From positions 10,664,001 to 10,728,000 of the forward strand of contig CP075495.1 of assembly GCA_021613535.1 (NCBI GenBank): a DNA stretch of 64,000 nucleotides, in the 5' to 3' direction. The notes under the pieces are model-generated. The model saw only the letters and a list, made by a program, of their open reading frames with translations, had not been told where the DNA came from and ran no database searches. Positions 39,728 through 49,759 of the stretch are shown one piece after another; position 1 is the stretch's first letter; the number at the start of each line of letters is the position of its first letter. The position numbers were made by a program, and so were the translations under genes. This DNA comes from Adineta vaga (lineage: Eukaryota; Rotifera).

Positions 39728-41882
39728 TCAGGATGATGTAGATATATTTCTAAGAAGCGCAGCCATTTCATCGAGTGTCATGTATTTAGATTCTAGTGCC
39801 ATTCGCATTGCCTAAAAATAGAAAACAAAGAAAAAAGAGTCTCTCGAAAATTTCTTTCAATTTTCTTACATATGCTTGGGCGGTTTTATCATCTCGATAT
39901 AGTTCCAATTCACTTCGATTGTATTGACCAAGTTTAAATGCAAATTTTGAAAAACGTTCGTTTGTATGCCAACAATGTAAGTTAAGACGTGTACCTTGTG
40001 AAATATATTGAGTACTTTTATCTGTAGTAGATTGATCAAGAAGACTATGACCAATAACAATGCGAATTTGATTTGTAGCAGCTAAATGATTCAATGCTAA
40101 ATGTTGACCATAGAGAAGTAACACACCATAATGCCTGAAGAAAGAAGAAAAAGGAATCTTTCAATGAAATTTTAATAATGAAAATGCACCATTCTGGCCA
40201 CATTAACGTTCCTAGTTTTGATTCTCGTTCAGGTGTTGCAAATTCATATTGCGCTAACCATAACATACCATTTAATGTTTCACTTGCAACTAGATAACCA
40301 TCATAGGGTGAACCGTACCTATTTGGGGATAACGAAAAATGTTGGTTCAATATAAAAATACAATGTAGACGAACCATGTAGAACCCATACCAGATATACC
40401 AGCATGAGCAAAGCCCATATCATGAGCAATACGTTTCAATTTACGACGATTGAAATCTGTTCCATAGCCACCACCAACCGGTTATGAGAGTACAATTTTG
40501 TGGAATGTAATTGGCAAAATGACGATAAATAAAAACATCTAAATAATCCAATAAAAGTAAATTTTTTTAATCTATTGAGATCAGATGTTTCGTTAGTAAT
40601 ACGAAATGTTTTATAATATTTGAGCATGTTTCATGTATTATCAATTAGTTCATTGATGTTCTGTCAAGTACTGTATCAGCCTTGGAGTCTGTTTTTTTCT
40701 CGATAACAATCATCAGTTATTGATGCAGTCCCGAGGCTATCTTCTCTCAATTTCAACATCTTCATATGTTGAATCATTAGTGACTAGAAGATACGGATTT
40801 TATTATTGAATGCATTTTTTTAATGCTTTCGATCGGTCCCAACTGTTACGAATTGAATTTACCTTTCATCTTCAACGAGATATTTGAATATTGCAAGTTG
40901 CTCTTCGAACATTTCGACTAATACTTATAAATAAAATAATCTTCATCAGAATGTTTTCCACCTACCTATATCTGTTCGTAAAATAAAATCATACATTTTA
41001 AAAGTCCAATATCCTTCATAGATGGTATTAATAGAATCAACATAGCCATATGCTCGCAGATTGGTATATAGAGATTCGGAACGTTTTGCATCAAATGTTT
41101 CCGTATCCGTTACTAATGGAACACCAATAAATGGATCTTTCATATCTTTATATGATGCCATCACACGTTGTGCATTATCAAATGCTTTTTCAAAATTATT
41201 GTTAATAATGTCTTTTGTTCGGTATTGTATTGGTACATAAAGAAAAAGTCGACAAATCGATGGTTCTTCTTTATTTTGTCGTATACGATTAACACAACCC
41301 AAACTTCGAAATTCTGTCGAAAAATTATAGGTAAATATCACAAAATCAGTTCGCCAAGTTGTTGGTTGACTACGTAACATTTCAACCCATGAACGATACA
41401 GCCTAAAGAATGAAAAGTTTCGATTTCAACGTAGACAAGCATGAAAAGATGAAATAAAAGTGTTTTGTTAGAAGAAATTTAATCTTCGATCAACAATTGA
41501 ACATTGAAAATAAAACGTTTAAGTGCCATTACAGACAATAGTTTGTGAACATTCAGTTTATGATTACTTACCATCTGACTTCTGGAAAAAAGTATTCACT
41601 TTGATGGTAAGGATAAAAAATAACAATTGCACGTTGAACTGCTGAAGTATTTTTAACTTCTGTACATTTTGTCGGTTTGTTCTGAGATTGAATTGTAGCT
41701 GATATTGAAGAAGAAATACTTGACTTTGCATTTATTGTTTGTGGACAATCACATTCAACTTTTTTGAAATTTTTTTTATCCGACCTTGCACCACCTAAAT
41801 TATTTGTTATGGATACAATTAAAATACAGCCTACAGATAATCCAATTGCTGATAATAAAAATTTGAACGTGTTACGCCGCAT
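39728..41882 (-). pseudogene. Type II membrane glycosyltransferase-like protein, array copy 3, frameshifted
   Basis: Third paralog. Exons read 41882-41572 (N-terminus and anchor LLSAIGLSVGCILIVSI), 41402-40966, 40538-40375, 40318-40190, about 40133-39871 and about 39812-39728. Family landmarks are kept: SWVEMLRSQPTTWRTDFVIF, ICRLFLYVPIQYR, YGYVDSINTIYEGYWTF, YGSPYDGYLVASETLNGML, LMWPEW/HYGVLLLYGQ, LNLHCWHTNERFSKFAF and AMRMALESKYMTL. Two things are wrong or odd. A 427-bp intron (40965-40539) splits the second Asp codon of the DxD motif, an intron absent from copies 1 and 2. Near 40477 one extra base shifts the frame between NCTLIT and GGGYGTDFNRRKLKRIAHD. It also has a roughly 35-residue insertion after the RVFLY-type block. 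The copy is probably a pseudogene unless the extra base is a sequencing error. Confidence 0.6.
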
Positions 41883-43290
41883 AGTTTTCCTAAAAGAAAC
41901 GACAGGAAATGCAGTAAATTATAGTTGAAAAGTCAACGAGAAAAACTCTAGTATTTTCTTGCTCTTTTTTTAGCGACAAAATGTTTTCCTGGTAGAAAAG
42001 AAACAACAACTTTTGGTTAAAACTATGCGTTGTTAACTACACACATGTTTGACATGTTCCCTTCATGAAGAGAGAGAATTTTACTTTAGACGAGCATAGG
42101 AGAAAGAATATATCGTCGCGTGAATGATGTTCTTTACTCTTCGGTTCGTACGTTTTTTTTTCCTCTCGAGCATATTAACCAAATGAAATTATACACCGTC
42201 CAATACAGTAACAAAGAACATACATGAAAGAATGAAGCACCAATATGCTTCATTATATCACAAATATAGTATTTTTCTTTTTCTAATTATTGACTGTATC
42301 ACGCATGTGACTCTTCATGGCACTATTATTATCTTCAGCAATAGATTCGTATTTGGCATCGAAGAAAAAAGTTGATTATCAGAGATTAAATTTAATATTT
42401 TAATACTTATAATACGATAAGAACAAATTGAATAATAGTTTTATCTTTATCAGATCGATATTACACCCTTGATTGTAAAATTTTGATTTTATCCAAAATG
42501 TCTCGAGTTAGTTTATCTCTATGGAGAATCCGTATTTAGAAAAAAACGGCTCCTTGGATGCAAAGCCTTAGTAAATACAAAAGGTAGGAGAATAAGCAAT
42601 TTTCTCGTTGTCTGAAAAGAAAAATAAGAACGAGAAATTGAGTGAAAAGATTGAATAGAAATAATCTTTACATTGTAGATGTACGAGTCTACTTCTCGAT
42701 TATTTATTAGAAGAAAACCAAGAGACATTGTTTATTATTCGATTAATAGAAGAAAAACCTATTCTTTAACTAATTATAGAATTTTTCTTCTCTTTTGAAA
42801 TTTCAGAAAAAGATGTCAAAAACAAATGATGAGATGGTCTTATTATTGCATGTACCATTGACATACTTACAAATAATATGATTAGATATAATAGCCGTTC
42901 ATTGGATGAATATGTTAGAAGTGTCCTTGTGAAAAAATTGCTTAGTTTTATAGTATTGACATCCTTTATAGTAATAAATGGAGAAACAATGTGAAAAAAA
43001 AGAATAGTACTTGTGGAATTTATTGTGCTATCTTCGACGATGTTGCCTATTCAACAGTGTAGAACATGAGAAAAAAGAAGAAGAACAAGCAGAAAGAAAA
43101 ATTAGCATCTATTTTCTTTTGAATATAGATGCTCTCTATCATCCGTCAAAGAAGATTTTTTCTTGAGAGTTAGGAACATTTTTAGAAGGTAAAAAACGCT
43201 GCAGTTTGACAGTCGGAAATGGCATAGGGTAAAAGTTTTGGAACAATCTTTAGTGTTGTAGATAACATGCATGAACTCTGTGCCAACATC
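41883..43290. other. Spacer, no gene seen
   Basis: About 1.4 kb between the array and the foldback element. The 69-codon frame at 42519-42728 has no family features. Nothing else recognised. Confidence 0.5.
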
Positions 43291-43510
43291 CAGCCGTAAA
43301 GGTACAAATAGTCAATTACTTTTTCTCAATGAAAGTCCTATAATTTGCTGTTAGTTTTAGTTCAGACTGTCCAACAAAAGCATACTTTATTCATTTGCCC
43401 ACTTTTTACAGTCTTAAAATGGAATATATTCCAATAATACTCAAAAACTTACCAAAATAACGCAAATATCACATATTTTTCTGTAGGGAAGTTTACGAAT
43501 TTAGTGAGAT
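43291..43510 (+). repeat. Left terminal inverted repeat
   Basis: Left arm of the foldback element; its reverse complement matches 44331-44519 apart from substitutions and a 27-bp insertion. Confidence 0.75.
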
Positions 43511-44330
43511 TATAACAAGAGTTATAGCACATCATAGTATTCCTATTCAGACTATTATAAAACACAAGTAGCGCGGATCCCACAGATTCACTCACCATTT
43601 TCTGAAATAACGAAAATTCAGTCCGAAGTTGTACGTTTTTTTTCTAATCAACATAGTCATACTCTTCACAACATTTTATAGAGGAATTCGGATCTTGTCA
43701 TTGAGGAGCAAGGGTAGTTTCAAAGTAAGACAGAATACATTGCATCGTATAATATTGGAATTAATGCTTCACGTATGCATTTTATAGACTTACAGGAGCA
43801 ATCTTTTCGAATAATAAGATACATTTTCTTACGCTTTCAAATTTGTTCTACAATATGCTATAAATGTTCATTTCAAATTCTGAAACAAATACTTATGCCG
43901 GAAGTGTCGCGTTACGTGAACACATGCATATACAGATAATTAAGTATACTTACGATCGAAACTAATGCTGAAATGTATTGAAGTTGTTTTTGTGTATGTA
44001 GGAAGAAAGCTTCGTATCTTTATATTCAAGAACGTTTTTTTCTCCGAGTAATGTTTATTTAAGTGAATCAGTGGACCGTGCAATTGGATACATACGGTAG
44101 TAAGTTGAGTATAGATGAATATTTTTCATGCATGTTTTTTTCGAGACGCTGCAGTATGCAGTTTGTCTTTCGTTTGCATTCCTTGTTCAATATAAGAGAA
44201 AAAAAACGTATATATACAACATAAGTGAATTTATGATACCAGCTTGGCTTGAATAAACCGACCAATTTTAAGCATTTTTATACTCCGTATAACCCTTTCT
44301 TTCAGAAAAGGAATTACGAATCTTGTTAGA

Positions 44331-44519
44331 ATCTCGCTAATTTCGTGAACTTTCTTAGAGAAAATAGGTAATATATGCGTTATTTTGGTGAGTTTTCGAG
44401 TATTATTGGAATATTTCGCATCTTAAGACTAAAAAGTGGACAGTCTGAACTGAAGCTAACAGCAAATTATAGGACTTTCATTGAGAAAAAATAATTGACT
44501 ATTTGTACCTTTACGGCTG
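44331..44519 (-). repeat. Right terminal inverted repeat
   Basis: Right arm of the foldback element, ending ...TTTACGGCTG at 44519. Beyond it, weak similarity to the left flank (TGCCAA blocks) suggests the true terminus could lie a little further out. Confidence 0.75.
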
Positions 44520-45046
44520 AATGTGACCTTTTGGCAACATTCTCGCACTGTGTTCTTCAAGCATACTGAATAATTCATCTCACTGATACAATAGATAATG
44601 GACCTGGAGAGGAAAGTTAACCACAAGTTAGTTCTCCCATTAAATCGTTGCACAAATGAAAAACAGATCGTTTTGATTCGAGGGCTGTTTTGAGTCTTGA
44701 CGAGAGAATTTATTCCTCCCTTCAATAATAGCGTTCTCCTTTCTTGAAAAGGCAACATCCGATCGGAAAGGTTTAATGATGACGGATAAAATAGAATTGA
44801 TGTACTTTATATTTGACAAGAGAAGGTCAACTAAACAATAATAATCGTATCTCCACTGAGAACTATAATCTGATCTATTGTGGCATAGAACAAATGAATG
44901 AATGAATAAATATATATCTTTCAAAAATTCTTACAATTACGATAAGAACTATTTTATATTGATCATTATGCCTCATTGGAACATATTTGTTATTGCAAAG
45001 GAATTACGCAATTTTGTCTCAGTCATACTAAAGAAAGAAAACAACA
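44520..45046. other. Spacer upstream of the phosphatase gene
   Basis: About 530 bp. ORFs on the minus strand (44456-44924) overlap the inverted repeat and show no domain. It probably includes the phosphatase promoter. Confidence 0.4.
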
Positions 45047-45589
45047 ATGACTGATACTTTTTATTTTATTTTACACGAAACATCTAACTTTATGGCACGT
45101 CAACAATCGAAGAAACCTATAAAATCTTTTGAATATTCTGAACTGATTAACAATTTTCTTTATCTTGGTAGTAGTCAAACATCAAAAAATCTCGAAGGTC
45201 TGCATTCACTCAATATTACGCATATTGTTAATTTAGCTGGTAAATGTCATCATCCATCAGACTTTACTTATGGCACATTTCATATTGAAGATGGCGCGTC
45301 AAAAGTGAAATGTGAAAGAAACCTTCCGCTCATTCTTCAATTTATAGATCAAGCTCGTCTAGAAAAATCAACGAACCGTGTTTTAATTCATTGTCGTGCT
45401 GGAATGAGTCGAACACCGTTTATTGCCATTGCATATTTAATGCATTCAACGAATATGTCATTGATGGAAGCTTATACATCTGTTAAAAAATGTCGACCAC
45501 AGATTCGTATACATGAAGAACATTGTAAAACTTTACTAGATTTGGATAAATCCAATAATTGTACATTAGAATTCTTGATGAGCGAATAA
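45047..45589 (+). CDS. Atypical dual-specificity protein phosphatase
   Basis: A single exon of 180 codons. The catalytic signature is intact: VLIHCRAGMSRTPFIAIAYL, i.e. the HCxxxxxR P-loop with the following Ser/Thr. The general-acid Asp lies upstream in FHIEDGASK, and the N-terminal recognition strand is FLYLGSSQTSKN with THIVNLAG. These are the features of small atypical DUSPs, which remove phosphate from Ser/Thr/Tyr residues or other substrates. There is no kinase-interaction (rhodanese) domain, so it is not a MAP-kinase phosphatase of the classic type. The first ATG (45047) adds 15 residues before a second ATG at 45092, and either could be used. It is the only clearly intronless conserved gene in the window, which suggests a retrocopy or secondary intron loss. 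Confidence 0.88.
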   Translation: MTDTFYFILHETSNFMARQQSKKPIKSFEYSELINNFLYLGSSQTSKNLEGLHSLNITHIVNLAGKCHHPSDFTYGTFHIEDGASKVKCERNLPLILQFIDQARLEKSTNRVLIHCRAGMSRTPFIAIAYLMHSTNMSLMEAYTSVKKCRPQIRIHEEHCKTLLDLDKSNNCTLEFLMSE

Positions 45590-46108
45590 ATTTGCAGAAA
45601 TTTGTGTTTTCGAATTTCATTTCATTTCATCTTCTTCTAACTTTCAATCTTATTACATACAGGCGCTTACATGCATACATAGAAAAGAACAAAAAAAAAT
45701 TGAATCAATCAAAAAAATAATTATCATCATCATAGGGAAGAAAAATGTGGGACAACGAAAGACTTCAGAAGAAAAGAAACCAGAAAACAGATAAAGTCAA
45801 TCTTGCCATGAATAACGCACAAAGAACAGAAAATAATAATGAATAAATTATTATAAAAAAAGAATCGAAGGTTCATACATAAACCATATATATATATATA
45901 TATATTAAAGAGAAGAGTACGATCGCTTGGCGCACACAAAACAGAAAACCATTGAGGTTCCGCATTGTGTCATAATATGTATATATATATATACATACAG
46001 AAAAACGCAAGCACCATTTTCTACATTGTAAAGATAAATTCATTATGTAGAATACATTGCAAAATAACATGCATACATATGAAAGAAGAAATGGGAATAT
46101 AAGGAAAG
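45590..46108. other. Convergent 3' spacer with (TA)n tracts
   Basis: Convergent spacer between the phosphatase and NRBP stops. (TA)n runs at about 45887-45905 and 45979-45995. ORFs on the minus strand are low complexity. Confidence 0.55.
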
Positions 46109-49100
46109 CTAAGTCGGTAAAAACATAACCGGTTGTGGTGATGGATTCGTCCATGTTGGAAGATTATTTGCATCGAATAATGGTCCATTGGTTGGAGATG
46201 ATGTATTCATTTGATTTTGTAATGCTTGAGATGTTATAAGTGCAGCTGTGGCGGCCACGACAGCCGTTTTTTTCACATCCAGTAATGTCGTTGAAGTGCT
46301 GTTCAGAACATCGGGAGAGTTTATGGTGGCATTAAATGCTTTATCAATTGATTGTTCAACACGTGTGTAATCACTCTAAAAAAATTTGTTTTTAAATAAT
46401 CAAATAATACGTCTCAATCCATAAATGAAAGTATCCAGTAATAAAAAAAACAAATCATCTCACCTCATGAATTAAACCAAGTTCTAATAATTCTTTTGCT
46501 ATACTACTCGGTGTTTCATCCAATTCAATTTCTGCTGTCATATCACGTTGCAATCGATCTTGAAATTTCACACTAATAAATAACTAGATATGAACAGAAA
46601 TAAAAATTCAAATAAAAAATAATCATCTTTTTCTAGTTTACCAAACATGATCGAGTGTCTTTTGTTTTTATTTTACATTGTATATCAATAATTTTTCGAT
46701 TTTCTTTTTCATCACTATTGGATAATGATGCAATCGAAGAATGACTATTCGTAATTGTAGCTGACGAATCAATTGTATGATGTTCGGTATCATTTGTAGC
46801 TGACGCTGTTCGTTCATAGGATGATGTACCAGTTCGTGATTTCATTCCATTAGTGAGAGTTGTTGTTGTTGCTGTTGTTGTTGTTATTGTTGAATTAGGA
46901 TCGTTTGTATTAATTGAATGAAACATTGATGGATCTGAGACTGATTGCATGGGTGTTGTGGAATCACTATCTGTACTGATTAAAGTTGATGGAAAAAATG
47001 ATGATAACGATGATGAAGTTGGTAAAATTTTATCCGAAATTGGAGACTTTGTCAAGAGATTGAGAGTACACTGAGTGGGAAATAGTAGATGATAAGCTGT
47101 AATAGGATATAAACCATTTTGCACATCTTCGAGAAGTTTATCTAAATCAAATGATGGACAATCTTTATATCTAAAATGAAGACAAATTTGTGAATGAAAA
47201 GTAAAATTAATTGATATAATAGGTGTCAAACATACGTAAAGATAACCGGTTTTACACCTTCTCGTATTGACTCAGATTCTGCAAAGATTTGATCAGGCAA
47301 TGAAACATGATGATGTGGTGAAACAAATGATCGATCTGGTTTGGAACCTAGATGAAAAGAAACTATTGATTAAATGTAAATAAGAAAATTCTTTCTTACG
47401 GATATCATCTGCTAACGAATGAACAGAGAGTAGTTTTAATGATGGAATTTCAAATAAAGCTGGATGAAAGAGTAGTTCACGTGCTGTTGGTCGTTGTGCT
47501 GGATCATTTTGAAGACATTTTAATACAAGATCCTGTTTTTTTTAACAATGATTGAAAAGTCAATTTTAGTTTCTTATAAAGAATCTGTTTCTATACCTTT
47601 TGTACCAGATTATCTAAGCTTTCAATGGCTTCATCCACAACTTCATTAGTTACTGCATGTGTATCCCCATTTCCACCCAAATCCAAATTACTCATCTAAA
47701 TATCAAATTTTAAGTTTTTTAATTAAAAAACATCGATTATTGCATATGATTTAATAATTAGTCATTTAACTATCGAATTATTATCCTATATTCGATAATT
47801 TGCGTGTTTTAATCCATAGAAGAATTAGATGCATCTTTTTTTCATATCTGTTTATCGCATGTTTAACATAATTGATTTTTCATCAGTTATGCAGACAGGA
47901 AGAACAAGCGTGGGTTTTGTTTTCTCGCAGAATATTTTCTATATCGATGTCAACTTGAATCTACTTTTCACTATCATATTTCTGCGTAGTAACAGAGTAT
48001 ATTAAAACTATTTTTAAATTTGACCTTTTTCTTTTTCTAACCATAGATTTCCTAATTGAATAATGGCTTATTCAACTAAAATAATGAAAAATATCTATTA
48101 TAACGCTTGAAAACATTCTTCAGATGTCTGCTTTTCATTAAACCATCTGATCAAACAACGAAATCATCCGTAATTCCTTCTCAAAAAGATAACGTTCAAT
48201 ATACCTCAAGTGTTACCATACCAAGTGAATAAATATCGATAGCTGTTGTAATCTGATTTAATTCTACAATTAATAAATCGAATCATTATTAATTTGAAAC
48301 GTTTCCTCGACTTAACAAACCTTCATCAATTTCTGGAGCTTGAAAATGTAAATTTTTCGCTGCTGAATCCGTTATACTTTTCACATGTCGATGTAGAACG
48401 TCCGGTGCAACTAAATTGAAAATAAAAGACATTTTTTGAAAATTCTTTTCGCAACATAAACCTTATCATTCACACTGCAAAGAGGATTTATTTTTTGCTT
48501 TGAACTTTTCTTTTCAAATTAGTTGATTACAGCTGAGCAGAGAAAATCGAAGCAAAAATGTGAAAAGGAGTAGTAAACATCAAACATGAGGAACCTACCA
48601 ATTTCCATATCAGCAAATGCTTTCAACTGAGGATAGTGTACTATAGATATAATGATTATCTTTTCAATTATAAACGAATTTAACGTGTTGAAACAAACTC
48701 ATTCATTCATTCGTTCGTTCATTCATTCAATAAAACTTACTTGATCCAATCTTTAGAAGACCGGTATTTTGTATAAAAATTGTATCACAGGTTAAATTAC
48801 CATGAATAATTGGTTCTTCACATGAATGTAAATAACTAATGATAAGCAAAAGAAAAAGAAAGACAGATGCATAGAAGAATGTTGATATTATTATTCTAAA
48901 CATACTTTAAAGCAGATAATAACTGAATACACCATCGTCTCCAGGAATTTTTCGATAAATTCTGTTTTGTCTTTTTTGTTTTACGTAAAAATGCTTTTAA
49001 AGAGCCACTTGACATATACTCAGTAATGAAAACAACCTGTATTCATACGAGAAAAAAAAACAAGTAATTTACAGTAACTATTTTGTTAAGATAAACAAGA

Positions 49101-49759
49101 TATTACTCGAGGACGATCATCGTTTTTTGCACGATCTTGCCAATAATCATGAAATTTCACAATATTCATATGATTTAATTCGATTAATTTATCGAAAACT
49201 TCACTAACTTTATTCTAAAATATTGAATCAAGAGAAAAGGAAATGAAAATTTTTCGTTTATATGGTAAACGTACATGTTGACTATCACTAATCTTTCTTT
49301 CAGAAAATAAAACTTCATTCCAAACAACTTCTACACCTTCTTCGGTATCCATAGCTAAATAGGATGCATCAATACCTGGAATGTCACGTTGAGCAACCTT
49401 CAAAATAGATTTTTATTGAATAATTTCAAAGATTTATTCCGATATATTACTGTTTCACGTCGTTTTTGCCATCGAGAACATGGACTTGATTCAATGTAGA
49501 CAGGTTCGCCATCGTCATCATCATCATCATCTGTTTGTGCTTGATGTTTATTTGAACCACTACTTGTTGTTGTTGTCGTTGTTGTTGTTTCACTGGTACC
49601 ACCGCCATCTTTACCCTAGAAAATATACATAAATACTTGAATTATTATCAATATGGAAATAGATATATAAAGAGTTAAATTATATATTTTTTTTGTATAT
49701 TATTCATTTGTTCTCACCTCGTCTTCTAAAACAACAGTTTCTTCTTTTTCCTGATTCAT
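46109..49759 (-). CDS. NRBP1: Nuclear receptor-binding protein (pseudokinase adaptor)
   Basis: Multi-exon gene; the stop is at 46109 and the in-frame ATG at 49759 starts MNQEKEETVVLEDE. Animals other than vertebrates have one NRBP, so the symbol means the NRBP1/2 ancestor. Signature: CSRWQKRRE, IPGIDASYLAMDTEEGVEVV and NEVLFSERK at the N-terminal edge of the kinase fold. In place of HRD the catalytic loop reads IIHGNLTCDTIFIQNTGLLK, as in vertebrate NRBP, so catalysis is not expected. The C-terminal half has FDLDKLLEDVQNGLYPITAY, a long Ser/Thr-rich insert (46640-47070) and an IAKELLELGLI helix near the end. NRBP proteins act as adaptors in trafficking and ubiquitin-linked signalling. A Thr run and Asp run lie near the N-terminus. 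An alternative 5' exon may exist at 51377-51312. Confidence 0.88.
48699..48730. repeat. Tetranucleotide microsatellite in an NRBP intron
   Basis: ATTC/GTTC repeats, about eight units, immediately upstream of the NRBP exon encoding the HGN catalytic loop. Confidence 0.7.

Larger units (their letters stand above)
43291..44519. mobile_element. Decayed foldback-type transposon with ~220-bp terminal inverted repeats
   Basis: Two long inverted arms face each other: 43291-43510 (extending weakly to about 43550) and 44331-44519 (extending to about 44302). The outer ends are CAGCCGTAAAGGTACAAATA and its complement at 44500-44519. The arms agree over long uninterrupted blocks, such as AGCAAATTATAGGACTTTCA and GAGTATTATTGGAATAT, with scattered substitutions and one 27-bp insertion in the left arm (GCAAATGAATAAAG..., about 43371-43397). 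The roughly 750-bp interior has no intact ORF. Short stretches near 43560-43760 look like a decayed helix-turn-helix/DDE transposase, but that reading is weak. No clear target-site duplication is visible. Long-arm DNA transposons and their non-autonomous derivatives are common in bdelloid-type genomes. Confidence 0.7.

Noticed and set aside
44068-44924. Minus-strand ORFs in and beside the foldback element
   Set aside because: They overlap the inverted repeat and show no transposase or other domain.
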